From NCBI GenBank assembly GCA_015059245.1, contig SVAU01000002.1, positions 113,747 through 177,746 on the forward strand: a stretch of DNA of 64,000 nt, read 5' to 3'. The DNA comes from Bacillota bacterium (GTDB taxonomy: Bacteria > Bacillota_I > Bacilli_A > RF39 > UBA660). Below, one piece after another: positions 1-7,772 of the stretch; the stretch's first letter is position 1; each line of letters opens with the position of its first letter. A program made the position numbers and the translations under genes. The notes below the pieces were generated by a model. It was not told the DNA's origin, ran no database searches, and saw only the letters and a program-made list of their open reading frames with translations.

Positions 1-179
1 AGTATAAAAAGTATAAAGATAACTTACCATCTAAGTATCAAGAAATGATTATACATGGTGGTAATCATGCTTATTTTGGAGTATATGGTGAACAAAAAGG
101 TGATGGCAAGGCTACTATTACTAATGAAGAACAAATTAAGCAGACTGCTCAGATTTTAGATAAATTAATATTTGATTAA
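1..179 (+). CDS. alpha/beta hydrolase, C-terminal end (partial)
   Basis: The gene enters from the left edge and is open in frame 3 (codons from base 3) to a TAA at 177-179, giving about 58 residues. The stretch IIHGGNHAYFGVYGEQKGDG followed by an acidic helix with TNEEQ resembles the C-terminal end of bacterial alpha/beta hydrolases of the Abhydrolase_5 type, where the His of GGNH is the catalytic histidine. The nucleophile and acid lie outside the window. A strong terminator follows at once, so it ends its transcription unit and is not co-transcribed with the WXG genes. Substrate cannot be judged. Confidence 0.72.
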   Translation, partial: YKKYKDNLPSKYQEMIIHGGNHAYFGVYGEQKGDGKATITNEEQIKQTAQILDKLIFD

Positions 180-180
180 G

Positions 181-207
181 AAAGATTACAGTTGTAATCT
201 TTTTTTA
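181..207 (+). terminator. intrinsic terminator after the hydrolase
   Basis: Inverted repeat agattaca / tgtaatct (183-190 and 193-200), extended by flanking A/T pairs and followed by a T-run to 207. Confidence 0.85.
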
Positions 208-229
208 TATAAAAAAATGTTGTATTTTA

Positions 230-238
230 TGTTATAAT
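230..238 (+). promoter_or_regulatory. extended -10 promoter of the WXG/CHAP cassette
   Basis: TG-T-TATAAT (TG 230-231, TATAAT 233-238) with no convincing -35 box. Expected transcription start is near 245, giving a leader of about 18 bases that holds the ribosome binding site gagggtga. This is the prototype of the promoter seen throughout the window. Confidence 0.75.
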
Positions 239-262
239 GAGAATAGTGTAGAGGGTGAAACT

Positions 263-1807
263 ATGAGTGGTGTAACTAAAGTAAATAAATCAAATTTGGA
301 TTCGGCAATTACTACTTTAACTAGTAAAGTTAAGGAATATGATAATAATGTTCAGAATGCTTCTAGTACATTAGCTTCTATTCCATCACATAGTGATTTC
401 CCTGGATTAACAAGTAAAGCTTCTATGATATCTAGAAGTTTAAGTAATATAGGTTTAGATTTAAATCATGTTTCTAAAAATATGAAAACATATTTAGATG
501 TATTAAAAGAAATAGATGCAGAAGGTTTTGATTTATCTCAAGCAGATGCTGAACAGTTCTTTGATACTTCAAGTGATAATAATACTAATTCAGTTGTTAA
601 TAATACAGTAAGTACTGTAGTAGGAGCTACTACTACGTTATCAAGTAGTAATAATACTTATTCTTATAGTTCTACTCCTAGTGGTACTGTTGTTCATACA
701 ACACCTGGATCTAGTAGTTCAGTTAATCCTAGTAATCCTAGTTTACCATCAAGTTCATTATCTTCTTCTGATTATGATGTACCTGCAGGTGGTAAATATA
801 ATTATGAAGGTATTGAAGAACATTTAGAAGATGTTGAAGGTACAACAATAACATTACCTGAAGGATTAGGTAATATACATACATATATGGGATGGCAATG
901 TATTACTGCAGTTTCTTCTAAACAATATAAACTTAGAACAGCTGCTGGTATGAACTTCGATGAAGAAGGTTTTGCTAAGATAGGTGATAGATATGTAGTT
1001 GCTACTACTACAACATTTGGTAATGTTGGTGATTTCATTGATGTATATCAAGAAGATGGTACAGTAATAAAATGTGTTATTGGAGATATAAAGAGTCAAG
1101 GAGATGCTGGATGTACTAAGTGGGGACACAATAATGGTAGATGCGTTGTTGAGTTCGTAGTAGATAAAAATACGTGGTATAAAAATGGTGGAGGAGCACA
1201 TCCAAATCCAGGAACTGATTCTTGTCATCCAGAATGGAACCAAAATATTGATAAAATTGTTAATAAAGGCAACTTCTTTGAATTAATTAAGACAGATGCT
1301 GCTAAGTTTGATAAAACATTTAAAACAGTAGATGATGCTACTGATAATATAGTTAATATAGCAAGTAAGTTAGATAATGCTGATGAAACAGTATATGCTA
1401 AGATGTTTGAAAGTAAGAGCAATTCTAATGAAACAATGTCTAGTGAATTTATTACTTATGTTGCTGATAAAGCTGGATATACTGAAAAAGGAGTTATTCC
1501 TAAGTATACTACTGCTGAAGAAGGTATAGAGTGGTTTAAGGAAAAATCTACTTTTGAAACTACTGAGTATAAACCTAAAGTAGGAGATATTGCTTTCTAT
1601 GATACTGATGGTGATGGTAAAGCGGATTATAGTGGATTTATAATTTCTACATCAGGAAGTAACTTTACTACTTTAGAAGGTAGTGTTACTGAAAATGTAA
1701 GAAAGACTACTTATACTACTAATAATGCTAAGATAGTAGGATATGGTGTTCCTGATTATGCAATGCTTCTTTTAGCTAAAGAAGATGAAGATAGGGAGGC
1801 TAATTAG
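263..1807 (+). CDS. WXG/LXG-like protein with barrel-like domain and catalytically dead CHAP domain
   Basis: 514 residues. Residues 1-95 are helical and coiled-coil-like without a signal peptide, as in WXG100/LXG type VII secretion substrates. A Ser/Thr/Asn/Pro-rich linker follows (about 100-175). Residues about 180-310 hold a module with FAKIGDRYVVA, GDFIDVY and KCVIGDIKS that resembles cell-wall-associated double-psi-barrel-like modules (low confidence). Residues about 385-505 align by eye with CHAP amidase domains (GVIPKYTTAEEG, WFKEKS, KVGDIAFYDTDGDGKAD, GYGVPDY). However, the usual W-C before the first helix is replaced by M-S-S, and the expected DHVG reads DYSG, so the catalytic Cys and His are both gone. 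Probably a secreted wall-binding or structural partner. First of four co-oriented genes; the next starts 1 base after this stop. Confidence 0.72.
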   Translation: MSGVTKVNKSNLDSAITTLTSKVKEYDNNVQNASSTLASIPSHSDFPGLTSKASMISRSLSNIGLDLNHVSKNMKTYLDVLKEIDAEGFDLSQADAEQFFDTSSDNNTNSVVNNTVSTVVGATTTLSSSNNTYSYSSTPSGTVVHTTPGSSSSVNPSNPSLPSSSLSSSDYDVPAGGKYNYEGIEEHLEDVEGTTITLPEGLGNIHTYMGWQCITAVSSKQYKLRTAAGMNFDEEGFAKIGDRYVVATTTTFGNVGDFIDVYQEDGTVIKCVIGDIKSQGDAGCTKWGHNNGRCVVEFVVDKNTWYKNGGGAHPNPGTDSCHPEWNQNIDKIVNKGNFFELIKTDAAKFDKTFKTVDDATDNIVNIASKLDNADETVYAKMFESKSNSNETMSSEFITYVADKAGYTEKGVIPKYTTAEEGIEWFKEKSTFETTEYKPKVGDIAFYDTDGDGKADYSGFIISTSGSNFTTLEGSVTENVRKTTYTTNNAKIVGYGVPDYAMLLLAKEDEDREAN

Positions 1808-1808
1808 T

Positions 1809-2096
1809 ATGGCAGATAACTTTTTACATGATGAAAGCGGAGTTAGTTCTTTCATAAATGAAATTAAAGAATATTTACAAGATTATAATGATCATGTTGC
1901 TGCATTAGAAAATTTGTTAAATACAATGTCTTCTTCGTCAGCATGGCAAGATGAAGCAGTTAAAACTTCATTTGTTAATACTGTTACTTCTTATATAACA
2001 GGTTATAAAGCATTTGCTACTGGTATAGAAGGGTATGTAGAGTGTTTAAAATTAAAATCAGATAATTTAGTTGAACATGAGAGTAATTTCTCTTAG
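1809..2096 (+). CDS. small helical WXG100-like protein
   Basis: 95 residues from ATG 1809, preceded by agggagg at 1793-1799 with 9 bases of spacing; in-frame starts further upstream lie inside the preceding gene and lack a ribosome site. Almost wholly alpha-helical, with two helices separated by SSSSAWQDEAVKTSF, a W-x-D turn in the place of the W-x-G of ESAT-6-like proteins. No signal peptide or membrane segment. Sits between two larger cassette members, so a secreted dimer partner or chaperone-like helper for them is the simplest reading. This is inference; WXG100 proteins are usually about 100 residues, matching the size here. Confidence 0.65.
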   Translation: MADNFLHDESGVSSFINEIKEYLQDYNDHVAALENLLNTMSSSSAWQDEAVKTSFVNTVTSYITGYKAFATGIEGYVECLKLKSDNLVEHESNFS

Positions 2097-2110
2097 AAAG
2101 GGTGAATATT

Positions 2111-3094
2111 ATGGCTTATAGTGGCTATGGTAGTAGAGTAAGTAGTTGTAAACAAAATATAGATAATCTATCTAGCGCTATAAATGCTATAGATATTGAA
2201 GCTAGTTGGAGTGGTGGAGCTGCTACTAAACAATGTAGTAATTTGGAAACAGTACTAACTGGTTTAAAAGAACAAAGTTCTTATATGGAAGCTTTAGCTA
2301 GTGCATTAGCTTTAATAGATGATTATGACTCTAATAAGAGAAGTGAAGAAAGTTATCAACGAACTATAAATAGTCTTGATTCTAGTTCTTCTACTTATCA
2401 AAGAGATGTTAATTATTATTCTAGTATGAGAAATAGTGCTCGTGATACTAAGAATCAATTAAAACAAGAAATTAATGAATTATTAAATTCAATTAGTAAT
2501 AGATATAATGAAACATTAAGTGATATAGCTGCTACTGAGGTAGTTAATACTGTTAATGCATTTAAGGGAGTAGATTCTATTTCTACTACTATTGGTGATG
2601 CGTTTGATATGAGTAAGACTGTTGTTACTGCTAAATCATTAAATGAAGCTAATATGTATCCAGACTTTAATAATAGAGAAGCTTGGGTATTAGAAAATCC
2701 TTATTCTATGTCAGGATTGTATGGTCAATGTACATGGTTTGCATGGGGTAGATTTTATGAAATATATGGTTATAGCCCAGGATTTACTGGTAATGGTAAT
2801 CAATGTGCTCGTCAGTTATTAAATGCACATGGAGATAAGTTTTATGAATCTAGGACTCCTGTTCCAGGGGCAGTATTCTCTCAAGGTTTAGGAGAACAAT
2901 ATGGACACGTAGGTATTGTATTAGCAGTAGATGAAGCTAATGATACAATTACTATTCAAGATGGTAATTATAATGGACATACTGATAGTTTTGCGGTAGC
3001 TCAAAGTGACTGGGGAACTAGAACTATGTCATTATCAGAATTCTGTGCAAAACGTGGGGGAGCAATATTTGCTTGTCCAAGGGAAGGGGCGTAA
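2111..3094 (+). CDS. WXG-type protein with intact C-terminal CHAP peptidoglycan hydrolase
   Basis: 327 residues from ATG 2111; a GTG at 2102 overlaps the ribosome site aaagggtg and is rejected. Residues 1-90 are helical with a true W-x-G turn (ASWSGGAA). A coiled-coil stretch runs to about 150. The C-terminal third is a complete CHAP domain: catalytic Cys in GQCTWFAW, His in YGHVGIV and the polar partner in IQDGNYN. CHAP enzymes cut the peptide stems or cross-bridges of peptidoglycan. There is no Sec signal peptide, which with the WXG head suggests export by a type VII (ESX/Yuk) route; no EssC-type ATPase is in this window. Close paralogy to the dead CHAP domain upstream is notable. Confidence 0.82.
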   Translation: MAYSGYGSRVSSCKQNIDNLSSAINAIDIEASWSGGAATKQCSNLETVLTGLKEQSSYMEALASALALIDDYDSNKRSEESYQRTINSLDSSSSTYQRDVNYYSSMRNSARDTKNQLKQEINELLNSISNRYNETLSDIAATEVVNTVNAFKGVDSISTTIGDAFDMSKTVVTAKSLNEANMYPDFNNREAWVLENPYSMSGLYGQCTWFAWGRFYEIYGYSPGFTGNGNQCARQLLNAHGDKFYESRTPVPGAVFSQGLGEQYGHVGIVLAVDEANDTITIQDGNYNGHTDSFAVAQSDWGTRTMSLSEFCAKRGGAIFACPREGA

Positions 3095-3097
3095 TTT

Positions 3098-3358
3098 ATG
3101 TCTAAAGTTTATGTAGATCCATCTGCTATGGGAGAATGGAAAACACAAATGGAAAAAATCAATAAAGATTGCATTAGTTCTATTGAAGAAATAAATACTG
3201 CAATAACTAAATTAAATGATTCTTTTCAAGGAGATTATGCTACTAAGTATGAAGAGTCTTTTGGTGAATTTACTAAGAAGGTTAAATCTACTCATGAATC
3301 TTTAAGAAATGTAGAATCTTTCTTAGATACTATTGTTACTGTAATGGAAAATCAATAA
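3098..3358 (+). CDS. WXG100 family (ESAT-6-like) protein
   Basis: 86 residues, starting 3 bases after the preceding stop. Helix-turn-helix hairpin typical of ESAT-6-like proteins; the turn reads SFQGDYATKYEESF, with F-Q-G in place of the usual W-x-G. No signal peptide. WXG100 proteins form dimers and are exported by the EssC/EccC ATPase, often with larger substrates encoded next door, as here. Last gene of the cassette; a terminator follows directly. Codon use and base composition match the neighbours, so there is no sign of recent transfer. Confidence 0.8.
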   Translation: MSKVYVDPSAMGEWKTQMEKINKDCISSIEEINTAITKLNDSFQGDYATKYEESFGEFTKKVKSTHESLRNVESFLDTIVTVMENQ

Positions 3359-3379
3359 AGAAGAGAAATCTTCTTTTTT
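3357..3379 (+). terminator. terminator of the WXG/CHAP cassette
   Basis: aaagaaga (3357-3364), GAAA tetraloop, tcttcttt (3369-3376), T-run. The stem overlaps the last bases of the WXG100 stop codon. Confidence 0.85.
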
Positions 3380-3382
3380 ATT

Positions 3383-3391
3383 TGATATAAT
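3383..3391 (+). promoter_or_regulatory. extended -10 promoter of the GNAT gene
   Basis: TG-A-TATAAT ending at 3391, only a few bases after the upstream terminator T-run. Predicted start near 3398, leaving about 10 leader bases before ATG 3408. Confidence 0.65.
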
Positions 3392-3407
3392 TTAATTGGT
3401 GATTGAA

Positions 3408-3908
3408 ATGGATTATGAGATTAGATTAGCGGTGTTAAGTGATGCTAGAAGACTTGCAGAAGTAAAGATAGCTTGTTGGGAAACTACTTATAGAGGTATA
3501 TATCCTGATAGTAAGTTAGATAATTATGATATTGAAAAGAATACTGAAAAGTTTGAGAATATTATTAATAATGAATATATAGACTTATATGTTGTTGTAG
3601 TTAATGGTGATATTATTGGTTATATGTCTTGTGGTGTACCAATAAGACCATTTGAGGATTATGAGCAAGAAATAGGATTACTTTATTTATTAAAGGAATA
3701 TAGGGGCAATGGGATAGGTAGTGAGTTATTTGATTTAGCCACTGAAGTAATTGCTATTGCTGGATATGATAGATTCTTTATTTCTTGTAATAAGTATAAT
3801 GAACCAGCTAAAAAGTTCTATGAAGGACTTGGTGGTAAATTAGTACATGAAGATCCTGATAATGAAGATAGAAGTATTCCTCAAGTAAAATATCATTATG
3901 ATATATAA
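3408..3908 (+). CDS. GNAT family N-acetyltransferase
   Basis: 166 residues from ATG 3408; TTG 3396 and GTG 3399 overlap the ribosome site ggtgat and lie at the predicted transcript start. GNAT fold signature: the acetyl-CoA pyrophosphate loop YRGNGIGSELF, preceded by strand GLLYLLKEY and followed by the C-terminal NEPAKKFYEGLGGKL motif in which the Asn and Tyr are typical. Substrate unknown. The C-terminal GNAT half of the opposite-strand aminotransferase fusion shares the same N-terminal pattern (KIDSWKVTYKDI against KIACWETTYRGI), so the two are probably paralogs. Confidence 0.88.
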   Translation: MDYEIRLAVLSDARRLAEVKIACWETTYRGIYPDSKLDNYDIEKNTEKFENIINNEYIDLYVVVVNGDIIGYMSCGVPIRPFEDYEQEIGLLYLLKEYRGNGIGSELFDLATEVIAIAGYDRFFISCNKYNEPAKKFYEGLGGKLVHEDPDNEDRSIPQVKYHYDI

Positions 3909-3932
3909 AAAAGACTCTATTGAGTCTTTTTA
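3907..3932. terminator. bidirectional terminator
   Basis: aaaaagactc / gagtcttttt around loop TATT. Serves the GNAT gene on + and the aminotransferase fusion on -; A- and T-runs flank both sides. Confidence 0.88.
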
Positions 3933-5978
3933 TTTGCTTATATCGAAGATAAAGCCATCTTCTTGATATATTTTATTTCCTATTTTAGCCATTTTAGTAT
4001 GCATTTTTATACCACCTAGTTTTTCGTAGAACTTGATGGCTTTTTTATTGTCTTTAAGACACCATACTATCATAGTTTTTTTATTATATTTTTTTAATTC
4101 TTTTATAGTTTCTCTTAGTAAGCATGATCCTATACCTTTTCTTAGATGTTTTGGATCTAGATAAAGGCTTATTAGTTCTGAATCGGCATATTCATTTTCT
4201 TCTGTAGTAAAGCATGAATATCCAACTATCTCTTTTGTTTCTTGATGTTCAGCTACTAAGACACTTCTTTTATATTCTTCGAAACTATCTATGTATTTTT
4301 CTGTTTGTATTTCGTAGTCTAGAGAGGATAAGTATTTTTCATCTATTATGTCTTTGTATGTTACTTTCCAACTATCTATTTTTATTTTAGCCATAGATGC
4401 TTGATCTTCTAGAGTATTTAATCTAATATGATAAGAGTTTTCAGTAGCTAGTTTTTCTAATGAATCATAGATTAGTTCTAGTGATTTTACTAGTTCATCT
4501 TCTTCTAATGCAAATGTTATTCTACCTACTAATTCTTTAGGATATGGCCATGATATTGATTGACCTATTAAGAAACGAAGTCTATTTGTTTTATAGAAGA
4601 ATTCTAGTAAGTCTTTTTCTGTTTTTATTGGATTACCTAAATATGTTTTACCTTTTAGTTCAGTAAAGTCTAAGATAGCAAAGAATCCTGCGTCTGGTTC
4701 TAAGTTATCAGGGAATTTAGTATATGGTAATCCTTTAAGTATTTTATTTAGTTTTGATTTATTAGATAGATTATTTTCTATTATAGTAGTTATTTCTTGT
4801 CTATCTTTTTCTTCTATAGAATCTATACCTTCTACTAATGCTTTTAATATTTTATATCTGTGTAGGTATTCTTTTCTTAATTCAGTAAAGTATTTTTTAT
4901 ATGCTTTATTTCTTTCTGGTGAAGCATTAAACGCTCCCATAAGAGCTCTACCTACTATATCTGGAGATGAGTCCATTTCTTGGAATATTCTGTTAATAAC
5001 TTCTCTTATTATTATTTCATCAGCTATTAAGAAACCAGCTCTTAAACTAGCCATACCATAACTTTTTGATAAACCAAATAATGTAATTGTATTTCTAAAC
5101 ATACCTGGAATTGTTGCTATTGGTTTAGCAATGTTATTTTCGTCAAATGTAATATCTCTATATACCATGTCATCTATTACGAAGACACCACGTTCTAAAC
5201 ATACTTGACCTATTTGTGTTAATCTTTCTGTTTCTTTTTCACCCATTACTTTACCTGTAGGATTATTAGGATTGGCATTTAAGAATGCTACTACACGAGG
5301 TACATATCCATGTCTTCTGTTATATACACGTTGTAAACTATCATTTATTTCATCTATTGTTTTAGCAAGTTTTTCTGGATTTACTAGGAAGTTATCTTCT
5401 TTTTCTAGTGGGAAGATTTCTACTTCAGCACCAGCTCTTTCTGCTCTAATAGTAAATAGTCCGTAACCTGGTCCTGGAATTAGTATTACGTCACCTGGTT
5501 TAGATATTATGTTTACTATTAGATTAAATGTTATAGATGTAGAAGGTAAGAATGTAATGTTATGAATAGATAAACCTTTTTCATCTATATCTTCATAATC
5601 ATATGGTTCTGTGTTTATAAAACCTTCTTGTTCAATGTATTCTAATAGTTTTTTTCTTATATTGTCGTCACCTTCAGTATAAGGGTATTTGTATAGTTCA
5701 TCTTCTTTAAGAGATTTAATCATTTCATCTATAGCAGGTGGGAATGCTTTATATTTCATTGGGTTACCACCACCTAGATTTATATCAGGTTTATCTACGA
5801 TATTTTCATCTCTTACTTCATATCCATAAAAGTCTATTGCATCTGCTATATCTTTTACTGTTGGATTGAATTCTTCTTTATCTAGACGTGCACCTACATA
5901 AGGTAGTCCGAAACGTCTATCTTTTAACATTGGATTTTCTCTTAATAGTCTTTGTATTGCTGTTGATTTTATTAACAT
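3930..5978 (-). CDS. PLP aminotransferase (class I/II) fused to a GNAT acetyltransferase
   Basis: 682 residues from the ATG at 5978, which follows gaagtg; a start 17 codons upstream has no ribosome site. Residues about 50-515 form a fold-type I aminotransferase: PSTSITFN, NANPNNPTGKV (substrate/PLP Asn), VIDDMVYRD, and the Schiff-base Lys in LFGLSKSYGMASLRAGF. Residues about 535-682 are a GNAT domain with the acetyl-CoA loop HLRKGIGSCLL and NKKAIKFYEKLGG. A fusion of these two activities is unusual; coupled transamination and N-acetylation of an amino acid or amino sugar is possible (inference). Promoter TG-C-TATAAT on - at 6003-6008, divergent from the zinc-ribbon genes. Confidence 0.85.
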   Translation of the reverse strand: MLIKSTAIQRLLRENPMLKDRRFGLPYVGARLDKEEFNPTVKDIADAIDFYGYEVRDENIVDKPDINLGGGNPMKYKAFPPAIDEMIKSLKEDELYKYPYTEGDDNIRKKLLEYIEQEGFINTEPYDYEDIDEKGLSIHNITFLPSTSITFNLIVNIISKPGDVILIPGPGYGLFTIRAERAGAEVEIFPLEKEDNFLVNPEKLAKTIDEINDSLQRVYNRRHGYVPRVVAFLNANPNNPTGKVMGEKETERLTQIGQVCLERGVFVIDDMVYRDITFDENNIAKPIATIPGMFRNTITLFGLSKSYGMASLRAGFLIADEIIIREVINRIFQEMDSSPDIVGRALMGAFNASPERNKAYKKYFTELRKEYLHRYKILKALVEGIDSIEEKDRQEITTIIENNLSNKSKLNKILKGLPYTKFPDNLEPDAGFFAILDFTELKGKTYLGNPIKTEKDLLEFFYKTNRLRFLIGQSISWPYPKELVGRITFALEEDELVKSLELIYDSLEKLATENSYHIRLNTLEDQASMAKIKIDSWKVTYKDIIDEKYLSSLDYEIQTEKYIDSFEEYKRSVLVAEHQETKEIVGYSCFTTEENEYADSELISLYLDPKHLRKGIGSCLLRETIKELKKYNKKTMIVWCLKDNKKAIKFYEKLGGIKMHTKMAKIGNKIYQEDGFIFDISK

Positions 5979-6002
5979 ATATTCACTTCTTTTCTTGGTG
6001 GT

Positions 6003-6037
6003 TATTATAGCATATAAGTGGTTCATCATGGTATAAT
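6003..6037. promoter_or_regulatory. divergent promoter pair
   Basis: Minus strand TGCTATAAT (core 6003-6008) drives the aminotransferase fusion; plus strand TGGTATAAT (core 6032-6037) drives the zinc-ribbon genes. The two start sites lie roughly 45-50 bases apart, so shared regulation is possible. Confidence 0.65.
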
Positions 6038-6054
6038 TTTTATGGTGATGCTAG

Positions 6055-6858
6055 ATGTTTTGTGGAAATTGTGGAAGACAATTTAAAGAAGGGGAATCTT
6101 TTTGTACTTATTGTGGGAAGGAAAGAGTAATACCTACTGTTAAGATAGATGTTAATTTATTGAAAAAGCAAGCTAATAACAATGCACCTAAAAAAGTTGA
6201 AGAAGAGAAAGCTATTGTTTTTGATAATTCAGTTAATATAGTAGATGATACACCAGAACCAAAAACTACTGGTGGAAAAATAATTACTTTTATAGGTGGA
6301 TTTTTTCTTCTTTCTTTTACAATATTAATGTGGTCTTTCTCTGTAATGAAAGAAGCAGAAGAAGACTATGAAATGGATATGCATCAAGTAAGAATATATG
6401 TAAAAGTAGAGGATGTTAGTGTTCCTACTGTTTATAATTTACTTGATAGTTATGTATTGTGTGATGTTGAAGATTCTACAAGTGATGTACATTCTATTTC
6501 TTATTGTGATAACACATTTACTGAAAGTGTAATGGATGATTATTTAGATAAATTAATTAATGGATACGGATATAAAGAATTGAATGATTCAAATGATATT
6601 AGAAGTGTTACGTTTGTAGATGAAAAACATCCTGAATATACAGTTGTTGTAGAAGTAGATTATTCTAAGAAAGTTATTAATTATTATAAATTTGATAATG
6701 TTGTAGATAATGAAGAAATAGAAGATAACAATGAAACTAGTGAAAACGATGAAACTAATGGAAATGATGAAACTAGTGTAACAGATGAAAATATTGATAA
6801 TAATGTAATTGATGAAAGTGTCGAAAATGATAAGGATGATATAAATGTATTGCAGTAA
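6055..6858 (+). CDS. zinc-ribbon membrane protein
   Basis: 267 residues. An N-terminal treble-Cys zinc ribbon (CGNCGR...CTYCGK, residues 3-20) is followed by a polar linker, one membrane helix (about 78-98, KIITFIGGFFLLSF) and an outside domain with two Cys (VLCDV, ISYCDN). The tail from about 220 is Asn/Glu/Asp/Thr-rich with repeats of NDETS type. Zinc-ribbon-plus-single-helix proteins are common in gut Firmicutes, but function is unknown. The next gene is a shorter paralog overlapping by 14 bases, so they are co-translated. Confidence 0.75.
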   Translation: MFCGNCGRQFKEGESFCTYCGKERVIPTVKIDVNLLKKQANNNAPKKVEEEKAIVFDNSVNIVDDTPEPKTTGGKIITFIGGFFLLSFTILMWSFSVMKEAEEDYEMDMHQVRIYVKVEDVSVPTVYNLLDSYVLCDVEDSTSDVHSISYCDNTFTESVMDDYLDKLINGYGYKELNDSNDIRSVTFVDEKHPEYTVVVEVDYSKKVINYYKFDNVVDNEEIEDNNETSENDETNGNDETSVTDENIDNNVIDESVENDKDDINVLQ

Positions 6859-7474
6859 TTGTGGGAGAGAAAATAATAGTTTAGATAAGTTTTGTGCTGG
6901 ATGTGGAGCTCCTTTAGGACAAACTACTTCTAGTGTTGTTACTGAAGCACCTGTTAATAAGAATGATGATAATCAAGGTAATGATGTTGTTATTAATATA
7001 GTTAAATGGGTATTTCGTATTGGTGGAATTATATTAGGAATATGTTTGTTGATAGTATTTGGATCTATTTTCTTCGTATATAGAACTGAAGATGTAGATT
7101 TTAATGAAGTAAAAGCAGCTAAGAATCAATATGTTTCTTATGATGATTTAAAGGTACCTACTATTTATAATGTAATGGAATATTATGAAATGTGTTATGA
7201 ACCTTTGACTAGACAAAGTTCTACTAATACTACTTATAATTATAATTATTGTGATAGTAGTTTTAATTCTGATGTAGGAGATGAGTACTTAGATTATTTA
7301 GTAAGTTCTTATAGGTTTAATGAATTAGAAGCAAATGAAGATAGAAGAGTAGTCTATAATGATTCTATGAAGAATGGATATAGAGTGGAAGTTGCTTCTT
7401 ATTATAATAAATCATTAGTTACATATTCTTTTATAAAAATAGAAATAAATGATAGTGAAGATAACTCGTTATAA
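6845..7474 (+). CDS. zinc-ribbon membrane protein, tandem paralog
   Basis: 209 residues, starting inside the end of its paralog, ribosome site aaggatga. Zinc ribbon CSNCGR...CAGCGA, one membrane helix (about 50-75), then an outside domain that matches the upstream gene: VPTIYNVMEYYEMC against VPTVYNLLDSYVLC, and NYCDSSFNSDVGDEYLDYL against SYCDNTFTESVMDDYLDKL. The paired Cys are conserved between the copies, suggesting a disulfide or metal site outside the cell. It lacks the acidic repeat tail. Function unknown. Confidence 0.74.
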   Translation: MYCSNCGRENNSLDKFCAGCGAPLGQTTSSVVTEAPVNKNDDNQGNDVVINIVKWVFRIGGIILGICLLIVFGSIFFVYRTEDVDFNEVKAAKNQYVSYDDLKVPTIYNVMEYYEMCYEPLTRQSSTNTTYNYNYCDSSFNSDVGDEYLDYLVSSYRFNELEANEDRRVVYNDSMKNGYRVEVASYYNKSLVTYSFIKIEINDSEDNSL

Positions 7475-7488
7475 TAGTTATCTTTTTT
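7460..7488 (+). terminator. terminator overlapping the stop codon
   Basis: gataact (7460-7466) / agttatc (7476-7482) plus T-run. The TAA at 7472-7474 lies in the loop, so the gene's last codons form half the hairpin. TGTTATAAT follows with its -10 at 7493-7498. Confidence 0.8.
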
Positions 7489-7514
7489 ATGTTATAATAT
7501 TTGTGGTGATTAAT

Positions 7515-7772
7515 ATGAATTATACTTATAAAACAAAAGGAACATGTTCAGTAGAAATATCTTTTGATATTAATGATAATGTGATTACTAACATTAAGTT
7601 TTTGGGTGGATGTCCAGGTAATTTAAATGCTTTATCTAAATTATTAGAAGGTCAAACTGTTGAATATATTGAAGAAAAATTATCTGGTAATTTATGTGGT
7701 ATGAGAGGTACTTCATGTGCTGATCAATTAGCTAAGGCTGTTAGAAAAGCCTATGAGGAGACTCATGAGTAG
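7515..7772 (+). CDS. TSCPD domain protein (TIGR03905 family)
   Basis: 85 residues from ATG 7515 behind ggtgat; an upstream in-frame extension would begin before the promoter (-10 at 7493-7498). Matches the small TSCPD family: FLGGCPGNLNALSKLLEG and LCGMRGTSCADQLAKAV, with four conserved Cys. TSCPD domains occur at the C-terminus of class II ribonucleotide reductases and as stand-alone proteins; the stand-alone form has no assigned reaction. The next gene starts within its last codons. Confidence 0.85.
   Translation: MNYTYKTKGTCSVEISFDINDNVITNIKFLGGCPGNLNALSKLLEGQTVEYIEEKLSGNLCGMRGTSCADQLAKAVRKAYEETHE

Noticed and set aside
802..1422. Minus-strand open frames opposite the first WXG-like gene
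   Set aside because: No ribosome sites or promoters, composition reflects the complement of a Thr/Ser/Asp-rich gene, and the + frame holds recognisable domains.
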